Source: JAGIBJ01 sp032119595
GTDB lineage: Bacteria > Actinomycetota > Thermoleophilia > Solirubrobacterales > Solirubrobacteraceae
Assembly: GCA_032119595.1 (NCBI GenBank)
Contig: JAUMBQ010000006.1
Coordinates: 1,302,001 to 1,366,000, forward strand
Length of the DNA: 64,000 nt
Direction: 5' to 3'
The notes beneath the pieces are model-generated. The model was not told where the DNA came from. It saw only the letters and a list, made by a program, of their open reading frames with translations, and did not search any database. Shown here piece after piece: positions 26,475-35,117 of this stretch. Every line of letters starts with the position of its first letter. Within the stretch, counting starts at the first letter, position 1. The position numbers and the translations under genes were made by a program.

Positions 26475-27659
26475 CTAAGCCCGGTCAGCCGACGACGAGG
26501 CCGGGTTCAGCTCTTGCGCTGGCGGCACCGCAGCTGGCGCGAGGGTGACGGTCACGTCGAGGCCACCATCCGGCTCCGCGGTCAGACGGACCGTGCCGCC
26601 GTGGGCCTCGGCGACGGCCTGCACGATTGAGAGGCCCAGCCCACTGCCGGTGCCGTGTCGGCCGAGGCGTTCAAACGGTTCCCGGAGCCGCTCCACGGCG
26701 TCCGGTGGAACGGGGGGGCCGGTGTTCGTCACACGGATCGTCGCGACCTGTGAGGTGGCGCCATCACTGCCGTCGGAGGGTCGATCGATCGCCGTCACCG
26801 CGCTCACGCTCACGTGGACGGAGCCGCCCGGCTGGTTGTAACGCACGCCATTGTCGACGAGGTTGGCGATCAGTCGCCGCAGGAGCGCGGGGTCGCCGAG
26901 TACCGGCGCCGACTCGAGGTGGACGTCAAGTTCGATGCCCGCTTCGTGCGCCCGCGGGGCCACGTCCTGGAGTGCGAGGGTCGCGACCTGGGCGAGGTCG
27001 AGCGGGTCGGTGGCCAGGAGGCCGCGCTGACTGCGGGCCAGCACCATGAGCGAGGCAAGGAGCTCGTCGAGCTCGTCGCCACCCTGCAGCACGCGTTCGC
27101 CCATCGCGCGGAGATCGGCGATCGTCGCGTCGGGGTCGGAGAGGGTCACGTCGACCTCCGTGCGGATCGCGGTGAGCGGGCTGCGCAGCTCGTGGGAGGC
27201 GTTCGCGATAAAGCGCCGCTGCGCTTCGATCGAGTCCTGGAAGCGGTCGAGCATGGCGTCGAAGGTGTCGCCGAGTTCACGGAGTTCGTCGCGTGGGCCG
27301 CCAAGGGCGAGACGCTGGTCGAGGCGGTCGTCGGACGCGAGCCGAGCCGCATCGGTGACGGCCTGGATCGGCTGCAGCAGCCGGCGGGCAGCCAGCCAAC
27401 CGAGCGATGTTGCGACGAGCGTGGTGCCGACGATCGCGAGAAGGTATTTGCCGGCAAGCCGGTCCAAAATGGAGTCAGCGGCGCCGGGCGCCAGCGTGTC
27501 GTGCAGGTAGGTGGAGAGCAGCAGGTAGCTGACGCCGAGCACGGCCGCCATCGACAGCACGAACACGAGCGCGTAGATCGCGACCAGGCGCGTGCGCAGC
27601 GTGAGGCGGACGGTTCGCGGCGCCGCTGCTTCGGCGCGCGGATCCCTCCGTTTGGTCAT
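26475..27659 (-). CDS. Sensor histidine kinase (HAMP type)
   Basis: A 394-residue membrane sensor kinase: TM1 (LVAIYALVFVLSMAAVLGVSYLLL, about 25-48), a very short extracytoplasmic loop of some 20 residues, TM2 (YLLAIVGTTLVATSLGWLAA), HAMP, then the dimerisation domain with phospho-acceptor His in FIANASHELRSPLTAIRTE, and a complete ATPase domain (NLVDNGVRYN, GTGSGLGLSIV). The short loop suggests sensing within the membrane or of envelope stress. Six bp after the response regulator gene stop, so co-translated with it; they form one two-component system. Confidence 0.93.
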   Translation of the reverse strand: MTKRRDPRAEAAAPRTVRLTLRTRLVAIYALVFVLSMAAVLGVSYLLLSTYLHDTLAPGAADSILDRLAGKYLLAIVGTTLVATSLGWLAARRLLQPIQAVTDAARLASDDRLDQRLALGGPRDELRELGDTFDAMLDRFQDSIEAQRRFIANASHELRSPLTAIRTEVDVTLSDPDATIADLRAMGERVLQGGDELDELLASLMVLARSQRGLLATDPLDLAQVATLALQDVAPRAHEAGIELDVHLESAPVLGDPALLRRLIANLVDNGVRYNQPGGSVHVSVSAVTAIDRPSDGSDGATSQVATIRVTNTGPPVPPDAVERLREPFERLGRHGTGSGLGLSIVQAVAEAHGGTVRLTAEPDGGLDVTVTLAPAAVPPAQELNPASSSADRA

Positions 27660-27664
27660 CGCGG

Positions 27665-28318
27665 TCAGATCCGGTATCCCGCGCCGCGAACGGTCTCGAT
27701 CGTCGATGGATCACCGAGTTTGCGCCGCAGGGTCACGATCACCATGCGCACGGTGTTGGTGAACGGGTCGACGTTCTCGTCCCACACGCGCTCCAGGAGC
27801 TGCTCGCTCGACACGACCGCGCCGTCGGCGGCCATGAGTTCCTGCAGCACCCCGAACTCCTTGAGGGAGAGATCGAGCGGCCGGCCAGCACGTGTGGCGA
27901 GGTGACGACCGGGATCGAGTTCGAGGTCGCCACGGACCAGGATGGTGGGCCGGACCTCGCCGGTGCGTCGGGCCAGCGCGCCGATCCGGGCGACGAGTTC
28001 AGCGAACTTGAACGGCTTGGCGAGATAGTCGTCCGCGCCGAGCGCCAGGCCCTCGACCAGGTCATCGGTGCCGCGTGCCGCCGTCAGCATGAGGATCTTC
28101 TGATCGGGCTGCTCGGCGTTGATCGTGCGACACACATCGTCGCCGTGCATCTTGGGCAGATCGCGATCCAGCACGATCACGTCGTACGGATTGATCCGTG
28201 CCTTGTAGAGCCCTGCTTCGCCGTCGGCCGCGGTGTCGACCGCAGCGCCAGTGCGGCGCAGGCCGCGCGCCACGGCGTCCGCGATCTGCGGGTGGTCTTC
28301 AACGACGAGCACGCGCAA
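27665..28318 (-). CDS. OmpR family response regulator
   Basis: A 217-residue response regulator. Receiver domain 1-115 with the acidic pair E7/D8, phospho-acceptor D51 (VIVLDRDLPK) and Lys in LAKPF; winged-helix DNA-binding domain 125-217 ending in TVRGAGYRI. It starts with TTG at 28318, for which the ribosome-binding site AAGGAG lies in the last codons of the small gene upstream. Pairs with the kinase at 26475. Targets unknown; the neighbouring small exported gene at 28324 is a candidate because it is in the same operon. Confidence 0.93.
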   Translation of the reverse strand: MRVLVVEDHPQIADAVARGLRRTGAAVDTAADGEAGLYKARINPYDVIVLDRDLPKMHGDDVCRTINAEQPDQKILMLTAARGTDDLVEGLALGADDYLAKPFKFAELVARIGALARRTGEVRPTILVRGDLELDPGRHLATRAGRPLDLSLKEFGVLQELMAADGAVVSSEQLLERVWDENVDPFTNTVRMVIVTLRRKLGDPSTIETVRGAGYRI

Positions 28319-28323
28319 CGTGG

Positions 28324-28671
28324 TCAGTACTCCTTGGCGGGCGACGTGGCCGATGCGGCGGGTGCGCCGGTCGGCTTCGCTTCGAGCTGGTCGCGGTCGC
28401 GGTCGGAACGACGCTTTCGGTCGCAGGCCTGCTGAAGTCGAAGCTCGTCGGCGGGCGACAGGCTCGGCGCGGCAGGGCCGGGCGCGCTCGGAGCCGCCTC
28501 GCTGCGCTCCTCGCTCGGCGTCAAGACCGGCGTCGACGCGGCCGGCGCCGCAGTGCGGGCAGCCTGGAGATCGTCGCCGAGCGCCGACACGCCGCTGAGC
28601 GCGAAGCCGAGCGTCGCAAGGCCGGTGCCGAGCAGCGCGGCGATGGTCATCGATCCAGTGCGTGCCTCCAT
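28324..28671 (-). CDS. Small membrane-anchored protein upstream of the two-component genes
   Basis: A 115-residue protein: one N-terminal hydrophobic segment (MTIAALLGTGLATLGFALSG) and a charged, Ala/Pro-rich tail ending in RLQQACDRKRRSDRDRDQL and ATSPAKEY. It could be a periplasmic accessory or signal input for the kinase. Its stop is 5 bp before the response regulator start and it carries that gene's ribosome-binding site, so the three are one operon. Starts at 28671 or at the Met seven codons later are both possible. No family recognised. Confidence 0.65.
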   Translation of the reverse strand: MEARTGSMTIAALLGTGLATLGFALSGVSALGDDLQAARTAAPAASTPVLTPSEERSEAAPSAPGPAAPSLSPADELRLQQACDRKRRSDRDRDQLEAKPTGAPAASATSPAKEY

Positions 28672-28813
28672 GCCAGGGAAGCTAGTCCCGTCGGAGGCCG
28701 AGTAGCGCCAGTTCTGGCCCGTTCTCAGTAAACGCTCAGGAAGCAGGGTCGCCGACTGGACCGATGATGGAAGCGGCGAGTCGCCGGGTCGTCCGGCTGG
28801 TCGCCGCGGGGGA

Positions 28814-29110
28814 TCAGGTCGCTGAGAAGACGACCAGCGCGACGACCAGGACGGTCGATCCAAGGATTGCCGTGCACCGCAGGTGCCCCAGAGGGGTTTG
28901 ATCGGTCGCGCGGCGGTGGAGGTCGTACTCGTCGGCGGCGAGCCCGGTGATCGCCGCGGCTGCCGGGAGCACAGTGAGCGTGATCTCGTTTTGTGCGCCG
29001 GCGAGCGCAAGGACGACGAGTGCGGTTGCGGCGGCGAGAATCGAGCGCCAGACGGGCCGGGCCTGCCAATGCCACAAGGGCGCGGACTGCGTCGGAGCGA
29101 ACGGGTGCAT
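28814..29110 (-). CDS. Small membrane protein
   Basis: A 98-residue protein with three hydrophobic segments: SILAAATALVVLALAGA, LTVLPAAAAITGLA and AILGSTVLVVALVVFSAT, the last at the very C-terminus. No family recognised. No clear ribosome-binding site precedes the ATG, and the gene is separated by 142 bp from the operon downstream. The membrane-segment pattern, absent from the other frames here, supports it being real. Confidence 0.5.
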   Translation of the reverse strand: MHPFAPTQSAPLWHWQARPVWRSILAAATALVVLALAGAQNEITLTVLPAAAAITGLAADEYDLHRRATDQTPLGHLRCTAILGSTVLVVALVVFSAT

Positions 29111-29679
29111 GCGGCATGGACGCTAGGTCGATGTGTGACCGCCATCACGCCCAATTGCGGGGGGCCCAACGGATGGTCGAGGGTGGCTGGCGGCGGATCG
29201 GGCGCCCGCCGTGTCGGCGGCCGGGCGTGCCTAAGCCCGTGCGGGCAAGACTCAGCGTCGGCTGCGGCGAAGCCGGGCCCTCGCGACGCCGACGACGGTG
29301 TGGCCGGAGCCCCTGCGGGCAAGACTGAGCGTCGGCTACGGCGAAGCCGGGCCCTCCACACCGAGGACGGCGGTGGCCGGAGCCCCTGCGGGCAAGACTC
29401 AGCGTCGGCTGCGGCGACGCCGGGCTCTCGCGACGACCAAATGGCGCCCAACGCCGCCCCGACACTGCACCTCAAAATGGGGTGTGAATTTGTCTGAGGG
29501 GTTCAGTACAAAACACACCCTATTTCCCAGTGCAATGCCCGTTGGCGCAGAACCACTCGGCGCCGACCTACCGGAGAGCGCCGACCCACCAGAGCGCCAA
29601 ACGCGCGCCAACTCCCGAGAGCCACTCTCCTCCCTCGGTGTGAAATGGCCCGAGTGCGTCCCGTCCCCGCGCGGGCGAC
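29111..29679. repeat. Gene-free segment with a triplicated 73-bp repeat
   Basis: Three tandem units begin at 29235, 29309 and 29382 (spacing 74 and 73 bp; the third is incomplete, ending near 29432). Each starts GCCCCTGCGGGCAAGACT, continues with GAGCGTCGGCTGCGGCGAAG and then CCGGGCCCTC. Sequence between units differs by a few substitutions. The rest of the segment (29440-29679) contains an AT-richer part with the inverted pair GGGTGTG/CACACCC (29480-29520). No gene; ORFs through the repeats are Arg/Ala/Pro-rich in every frame. Confidence 0.8.
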
Positions 29680-30636
29680 CTACGGCAGGCGCCCGACCAG
29701 CGTCATCGAGGCGCCGGCTCCAAGTACCAGCAAGAGGAGCGAGCCTCCGGCGAACATCGTGGTGACCTCGCGCAGCTCCTTGCGCTCGGCGACCTGCCGG
29801 CCAAGCGTCTCGTACACGCGGTCGAGCGCCGCAGCGTCCGGTGCGGCGAAGAACTCGCCACCAGACATCGCGGCGATCTGCCCAAGCGTCGTGCGGTCCG
29901 GCGGGACGCGCTGCTCGCGCACGGTGCCGTCCTTCTGGGTCGTCCGCAGGACACCCTGATCGGTGCCGAGCGCGACCGTGTAGATCCTCACGCCGGCCTT
30001 CTTCGCGGCCTGCGCGACCGGGATCGGATCCTGGCCACGGACCGACTCGCCGTCCGACAGCAAGATGATCGCGGCCGGCGCCGGCTTCCCGGTCTGGTTC
30101 GTCGGCCGCAGGACGGCCATGGCCCGCGCAAGCGCGTCGCCCGCGGCGGTGCTGCCGCCCGGCTCAAGTCGGTCGAGCTGGACCTTGACAGCCTCCCGAT
30201 CGGTCGTCGGCGACTGCAGGAGCTGTACCTCGTGACTGAACGCGATAAGCCCGGTGCGAACGTCGTCCGGCACCATGTCGAGGAAGCGATTGCCAGCCTT
30301 CTTCGCAGCGGCCATCCGCCCGCCAGCGACGTCGTCGGCTTTCATCGAGCCCGACCGGTCGGTCACGAGCATCACCGACGCGCGCTCGATCTTCACGGTC
30401 GCCTCAGCCTTCGGCCGCGCGATCGCGAAGAGCAGCGCAGTGAACGCGAGCAGATAGAGCACCGGGCCCACGTGGCGCCGCAGGCCGGCGCGCTTCGGAA
30501 CGACCGCCGGCATGAGCGGCGCCGTTGCGAACGCCTCGGCGCTCCGACTGCGACCGGACTCGTGCCGCACGTACGCCCAGATGGCGAGCGGGACGAGGAC
30601 CAGTCCGATCAGGACCAGTGGTGCGACGAAGGTCAT
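29680..30636 (-). CDS. VWA domain membrane protein (second paralogue)
   Basis: A 318-residue protein with the same architecture as that at 16722: N-terminal helices (PLVLIGLVLVPLAIWAYV; VLYLLAFTALLFAIA), VWA domain with MIDAS DRSGSM and IILLSDGESVRGQD, C-terminal helix (GSLLLLVLGAGASMTLVG). Its start overlaps the stop of the HtrA gene (ATGA), so here the VWA protein is coupled to a protease rather than to MoxR/DUF58. It may be a client or partner of the MoxR ATPase at 18571 in trans (inference). Confidence 0.9.
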   Translation of the reverse strand: MTFVAPLVLIGLVLVPLAIWAYVRHESGRSRSAEAFATAPLMPAVVPKRAGLRRHVGPVLYLLAFTALLFAIARPKAEATVKIERASVMLVTDRSGSMKADDVAGGRMAAAKKAGNRFLDMVPDDVRTGLIAFSHEVQLLQSPTTDREAVKVQLDRLEPGGSTAAGDALARAMAVLRPTNQTGKPAPAAIILLSDGESVRGQDPIPVAQAAKKAGVRIYTVALGTDQGVLRTTQKDGTVREQRVPPDRTTLGQIAAMSGGEFFAAPDAAALDRVYETLGRQVAERKELREVTTMFAGGSLLLLVLGAGASMTLVGRLP

Positions 30637-31880
30637 GGGATGCTCGGGAACGAGTCCGGCGTCGGCGTCGCGCTGTCTGTTTGCGAGCCTGCGGCAGTCG
30701 CAGTCGCGGGCCGCTCACCGAGGACGACGTCGATCTTCTGCTCGGCTCCGCCACGCTTCACCGTGAGCGTCACCGTGTCGTTCGGCTTCTTCTGGTCGAG
30801 CTTCTCGATCAGCGCGTCGGGGTCGGCGACGGCCTCTCCGTCGATTGCGGTGATCACGTCGCCGGTGCCGGGAGCGCCGCTCTGGAGGCCGGCTGTCGCG
30901 CCGGGGGCGCCGGGGGTCGTCTCGTACACGAGGGCACCCTCGTCGGTGGCGGTCGGCTGGAGCGACACACCCAGGTAAGGCCGCGCGATCGACTTGCCAC
31001 TCACGAGCGCCGGGATCACGTCCCGCACCGTGTTCGAAGGAATCGCAAAGCCGATGCCGGTGTTCGACCCGGAGCCGGTCGCCGCGATCTGCGAGTTCAC
31101 GCCGATCACGCGCCCGCGGCCATCGAGCAGTGGGCCGCCCGAATTGCCCGGGTTGATCGACGCGTCGGTCTGGATCACCTTGTCGATGCTGAACCCGTTC
31201 TGCGCCTTGATCTGGCGGCCAATGCCAGACACGATGCCGCTCGTTGCGGTGCGGTCCAGGCCGAGCGGATAGCCGATGGCGAGCACCTCATCGCCCGTCT
31301 TGACCGCGTCGGAGTCGGCGAGGCCGAGGACCGTGAGCTTCTTGACCGACGCCGGGTCGATCTTGACCACGGCGAGGTCGGCGGACACGTCGGTCCCGAG
31401 CACCTCGCCCTCCACGCTCTTGACGCCGTCGTCGAAGATCACGCGAACGGTGGTGGCACCTTCAACGACGTGCGCGTTCGTCACGATCGTGCCGTTCTGC
31501 GCGACGACGAAGCCCGTGCCGGAGGAGTCGCCCGTGCGGATCTGAACGACGCCCGACTGCACCTGGCGGTAGATCTCACCCGCACGCGTCTCCGGCGTGG
31601 AGCCGTTGACGACCGGCAGCGTGAGGGTCGCGACGGTGTTTTCGGAGTTGTCGAACGCGTTCTGGCCGACGACCACGCCGCCGAGCGCGATCACGCCGAT
31701 CGACAGCAGGGTCGCAACGACCTTGAGTCCCGAGCGGTTCTTGCGCGGCGCCGGTGGCGGTGGCGGCGGTGGTGCCTGCTGGCGCGGCGCCTGCTGCGGC
31801 TCTGGTTCGAGCCAGCCGTGATCGCCGTCGCGGTTGGCATCTGCGCCCCAGAGAGAGCGGTTGGATCGGCCTGATGACAT
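30633..31880 (-). CDS. HtrA/DegQ-type serine protease with PDZ domain
   Basis: A 415-residue membrane-anchored protease. A Pro-rich cytoplasmic tail (QQAPPPPPPPAPRKN) precedes a single helix (VVATLLSIGVIALGGVVVG), followed by the trypsin-like domain with the complete triad: His in TNAHVV, Asp in SADLAVV, Ser in GNSGGP; then one PDZ domain (ARPYLGVSLQPT...). This is the actinobacterial HtrA layout, with the protease outside the cell, for envelope protein quality control. ATG at 31880 (MSSGRSNRS) chosen because upstream residues are a low-complexity extension. Operon with the VWA gene. Confidence 0.93.
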   Translation of the reverse strand: MSSGRSNRSLWGADANRDGDHGWLEPEPQQAPRQQAPPPPPPPAPRKNRSGLKVVATLLSIGVIALGGVVVGQNAFDNSENTVATLTLPVVNGSTPETRAGEIYRQVQSGVVQIRTGDSSGTGFVVAQNGTIVTNAHVVEGATTVRVIFDDGVKSVEGEVLGTDVSADLAVVKIDPASVKKLTVLGLADSDAVKTGDEVLAIGYPLGLDRTATSGIVSGIGRQIKAQNGFSIDKVIQTDASINPGNSGGPLLDGRGRVIGVNSQIAATGSGSNTGIGFAIPSNTVRDVIPALVSGKSIARPYLGVSLQPTATDEGALVYETTPGAPGATAGLQSGAPGTGDVITAIDGEAVADPDALIEKLDQKKPNDTVTLTVKRGGAEQKIDVVLGERPATATAAGSQTDSATPTPDSFPSIP

Positions 31881-32070
31881 TCGAAGGGTCCGGTGCGGTG
31901 GCGGTGGCGGTGCCGGCACGCCCCACGCGTGCCGTTCATAGCCAGCACCATGCCAACCCGTGCGTCAACGCCGCGTAAGCCGCGAGCGCGGCGACGCGCC
32001 AAGGGCGGCCCGCCGTCGCTTTCCTACCCCCGTGCCGGTATCCCTCGGTCGCGGCTCGGGTCTGCGCCGA

Positions 32071-33081
32071 TCAGCGAGGTTTGATCGTGTCCGGGTACGA
32101 GAGGCCGGTGACGTTGTCGAGTTCCCACGTGCGCGGGCTGCCGGGAAAGCCGGTCGAGGTCTCTCGGATCGTCAGGCCGGTCGTCGACGTCAGCGGGGCG
32201 TACTGGGAGACTCCGACGACGTTCTTGAACGGATCCGTCTGCAGCGTGTTCGACTTGACGTCGTACCGCGCGAAGGAGCCGGAGACGATCCTGACGAACA
32301 TCCAGTGCAGGCGGCTCCCGACGAAGTCGAGCCCGGTCGGGTGGTTGCCCTCTTCGCCGCAGTGCGACTGGCGGATGAGGCGCCGGCTGCCTGAGGTCGA
32401 CAGCAGTTCGACCGACGGCGTCCCGCACGACGCGGCGCTCGGGTTGATGTCTCGGATCTGACCGATCTGCTGACCGCGGAGCGCGAGCTGCTGGCCGCCC
32501 TTCGTCTTGGAGACGACACGGGCTGCTCCGCTGGCGGGCTTGTACAGCAGCGTCGTGGCCTCGTCGCCCGAGCCGGTCGGCTCAGCCTTCAGTCGCCACC
32601 GGCTGAAGGCCATCGCGCCGCGGTCCATGTCGCCCTCGACCTCGCCAGCGTTCGGACGGCTAACCCCTGCGAGCGCCGTTTCCTTCAGGGTGGCGAAGTC
32701 GTAGACGTACAGGTCGCAGGTGGCGACCAGCGGGCCACTGCACCGTGGGTAGACGGCGACCACGTGGCCGCTGCGATTCGTCCCGACGTGAGGCCGTGCC
32801 CACGTTGGCAGGGGGCCGGTGCCGACGATGGGCGTGGGGACGGCGCCCCCGCGTCCGGCCAGCAACGTGGTCTGCGTGCCTGCGGTTTGCGTCATCACGA
32901 CGACGTCACCACGGGCCGACAGATGGCCATTGGAGGGCAGCGGGGCCACCGTGGTGAAGACGGGTGCGGCCGCAGCGGGACTCGCCAGCACGGCAGCGCC
33001 GATCGCCAAGCCGACCGCAGTGGGTCGCCACGGGCTCCTTGGGCCGGACTGGGAGGTGGTGCAACGGGTGAAACGGAGCAT
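32071..33081 (-). CDS. Secreted protein of unknown function
   Basis: A 336-residue exported protein. Signal peptide from the ATG at 33081 (PTAVGLAIGAAVLASPAAAA). The mature part has beta-propeller-like units (GHVVAVYPRCSGPLVATCDLYVYD, HLHWMFVR-type strand) and four to six Cys, probably disulfide-bonded. No enzyme motif. It resembles in layout the secreted protein at 1572. It is transcribed alone, between the HtrA operon and the WYL regulator. Confidence 0.7.
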   Translation of the reverse strand: MLRFTRCTTSQSGPRSPWRPTAVGLAIGAAVLASPAAAAPVFTTVAPLPSNGHLSARGDVVVMTQTAGTQTTLLAGRGGAVPTPIVGTGPLPTWARPHVGTNRSGHVVAVYPRCSGPLVATCDLYVYDFATLKETALAGVSRPNAGEVEGDMDRGAMAFSRWRLKAEPTGSGDEATTLLYKPASGAARVVSKTKGGQQLALRGQQIGQIRDINPSAASCGTPSVELLSTSGSRRLIRQSHCGEEGNHPTGLDFVGSRLHWMFVRIVSGSFARYDVKSNTLQTDPFKNVVGVSQYAPLTSTTGLTIRETSTGFPGSPRTWELDNVTGLSYPDTIKPR

Positions 33082-33152
33082 GGTGGAACCCTCGCCCGCG
33101 GTACAGCAGGGTGCATCCGCGAGACGCCCCCTGAAGCGCCCGTAGTTCGCCG

Positions 33153-34127
33153 CTACGCTACGGCCGCCTTGGCGAATCGTTCGCCCATCAGCGCGAGTGA
33201 GGCCCGCAGTTCGTCGCCCTCCATCACCTGCAATTCGGCGTCGAGTTCGAGGCTGGCCATGACGAGGTGCATCGCCAGCCAGTCGGGTGAACTCCCGGTG
33301 AGTCGCAGGATGGTGGCGTCCGGGCCATCGGCGATCGACTCCGCGTAGGCCGCGGGAATGCGGCGCACCGTCCGCTCCAGCGGCGCGCCCATCCGCACCA
33401 CGGCGGAGAGCGCGTGCTCGTGCTCCCACGGCTTCATCATCTTCGCCATGTAGGCCTCGGCGCCGCCCTCCGGCTCGGCACGCGGCGGATATCGTCCGGC
33501 GAGGGTCGGCACGCCTTGGATGCGGTCCACGCGGAAGCTGCGCCAGTCGTCGCGGTCGTTATCCCACGCGAGTAGGTACCAGCGCTGGCCGCCGTGAGCG
33601 AGGCGAATCGGCTCGACCTTGCGCTTGGTCGGGGTGCCGTCGCCGGCGTGGTAGCCGAAGCGGACACGGTCGCGATCACGGCAGGCGCTCGACAGCACCG
33701 TCAGCACTTCAGCGCTGATGGTCGGCCCGCTGCGCGGCAGCGACACCGTGAAGCTCTGGATTGCCGACACCTTTCGGCGCACTCGGTCCGGGAGGATCTG
33801 CTCGAGCTTCGCGAGCGCGCGCACGGAACTCTCCTCGATTCCGCTGACCGAGCCGGCGGTCGCGCCGCGCAGGCCGACCGCGATCGCGACCGCCTCATCG
33901 TCGTCCAACAGCAGTGGCGGGAGCTCGGCGCCGGCACCGAGGCGATAGCCGCCGGCCAGCCCGCGGTCGGCGTCGACGGGGTACCCGATGCGGCGCAAGC
34001 GATCGATGTCGCGGCGAATCGTGCGCGGGGCGACGCCAAGGCGCTCGGCCAGCTCAGCGCCGGTCCAGTCGCGCCGCGTCTGCAACAGCGAAAGGAGGCG
34101 CAGCAGTCGTGCGGAGGTCTCGGCCAT
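33153..34127 (-). CDS. YafY family transcriptional regulator (HTH_11 and WYL domains)
   Basis: A 324-residue regulator: N-terminal DeoR-like helix-turn-helix (ELAERLGVAPRTIRRDIDRL, about 25-44) and a WYL domain (about 145-230; GQRWYLLAWDNDRDDWRSFRVDRI contains the W-Y-L residues) with a C-terminal WCX-like extension. WYL domains sense ligands or nucleic acids. It faces the epoxide-hydrolase-like gene across 61 bp and would be expected to regulate it, but that target is damaged (see its entry). Confidence 0.9.
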   Translation of the reverse strand: MAETSARLLRLLSLLQTRRDWTGAELAERLGVAPRTIRRDIDRLRRIGYPVDADRGLAGGYRLGAGAELPPLLLDDDEAVAIAVGLRGATAGSVSGIEESSVRALAKLEQILPDRVRRKVSAIQSFTVSLPRSGPTISAEVLTVLSSACRDRDRVRFGYHAGDGTPTKRKVEPIRLAHGGQRWYLLAWDNDRDDWRSFRVDRIQGVPTLAGRYPPRAEPEGGAEAYMAKMMKPWEHEHALSAVVRMGAPLERTVRRIPAAYAESIADGPDATILRLTGSSPDWLAMHLVMASLELDAELQVMEGDELRASLALMGERFAKAAVA

Positions 34128-34188
34128 GGCCACACGTTGGCAGACGCTTAGGACCGGACCTGGCCTAAATCTTCGAGACGGTGGCCGC

Positions 34189-35004
34189 ATGGTTTGTACG
34201 CAACCCGCCGTCATCGCCGCCTCAACGGCCGAGCGCATCGCCGACGCGGCGGCCAGACAGGCGGTGTACGCGTATCGCGGCGTGGTCGCGCCGACGCTGG
34301 ACGACGACGTGATCGAGCCGTTCGTGCTGGACGCTCCGAGTGTCGTCCTCAACGACCTCGGCCAGCGCGTCGCGACGGCCCAAGCGTCCCGCGAGGCTGG
34401 TGGTTCGCGAACGGGCGACGCGTCGACGAGCCCGCGCGTGGGCGCTTTGCTCGACCGCTGGACCGGCGGCTACGACTGGGCGGCGCAGGAGGCCCGGCTC
34501 AACGCGGTGCCGCAGTTCACGACCACCATCGACGGTGCGCCGCTGCACTTCTTCCACGTCGAGTCGCCGCGGGCGTGCGCCCCTCCGATGCTGCTGCGCC
34601 ACGAGTGGCCTGGTTCGATTTCCGCCTGCCTCGGGCTGATCGGCCCCCTGACCGACCCGGCCGCCCACGGGCTGGACCCGAAGCTGGCATGCGATGTGGT
34701 TATTCCCGCGCCTCCAGGCGTCCCGCTGTCGGGGCCGACCGACGATGACTGGTCGGTCGATCGGGTGGATCGGGCATTCACTGCGTTGATGGCACGCCTG
34801 CGATACGACGACTACCGGTCGCCTGAGGCCGGCGCCGCTCGTGTGCCGGGCGCGCGCTGCGCAGAGGCCACTTCGCCGGTGGCGGAACTCGCGCTGGTCG
34901 CGGGCTGCGCCGACGGACGCGGCCTCCCGGGCACCTACGACGACGACGATCTCCTCACCACGACCACGCTGCGCTGGCTCGCGCGCTCGGCCGCAGCGGT
35001 CTGA
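34189..35004 (+). CDS. Epoxide hydrolase-like protein lacking the catalytic core
   Basis: A 271-residue open frame. Residues about 85-205 follow the microsomal-type epoxide hydrolase N-terminal domain and the first alpha/beta strands: LLDRWTGGYDWAAQEARLN, QFTTTIDGAPLHFFHVESP, HEWPGS (usual HGWPGS), IGPLTDPAAHG. After RLRYDDY the family normally continues with a QGGDWG nucleophile and about 150 residues; instead about 30 unrelated residues lead directly to DDDDLLTTTTLRWLARSAA, which corresponds to the family's C-terminal 'ELLTN.TLYW' segment. The nucleophile Asp and the cap region are therefore missing. Probably a decaying gene or non-catalytic derivative. Confidence 0.6.
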   Translation: MVCTQPAVIAASTAERIADAAARQAVYAYRGVVAPTLDDDVIEPFVLDAPSVVLNDLGQRVATAQASREAGGSRTGDASTSPRVGALLDRWTGGYDWAAQEARLNAVPQFTTTIDGAPLHFFHVESPRACAPPMLLRHEWPGSISACLGLIGPLTDPAAHGLDPKLACDVVIPAPPGVPLSGPTDDDWSVDRVDRAFTALMARLRYDDYRSPEAGAARVPGARCAEATSPVAELALVAGCADGRGLPGTYDDDDLLTTTTLRWLARSAAAV

Positions 35005-35105
35005 ATTCAGCGGCCCCGCCCGCCTTCCTGCCCCTGCAAGCACTCCTGCATGGCCGAAGTCGGCGCGTGGGGAGGCCGATGAGGGGGAATGACCGTCGTC
35101 GACCC

Positions 35106-35116
35106 GTGCTACGTTG
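35106..35116 (+). promoter_or_regulatory. Putative -10 region for the riboswitch transcript
   Basis: GCTACGTTG ends about 3 bases before the first paired base of the riboswitch (35119), the correct distance for a -10 element (TACGTT fits TAnnnT). The same word occurs at 1240 and 7275. No convincing -35 element is visible. Confidence 0.35.
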
Positions 35117-35117
35117 C

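Noticed and set aside
29235..29440. CRISPR or coding repeat
   Set aside because: Only three units, the intervening sequence is itself repeated, and no cas gene is near; translations of the repeats are low complexity.
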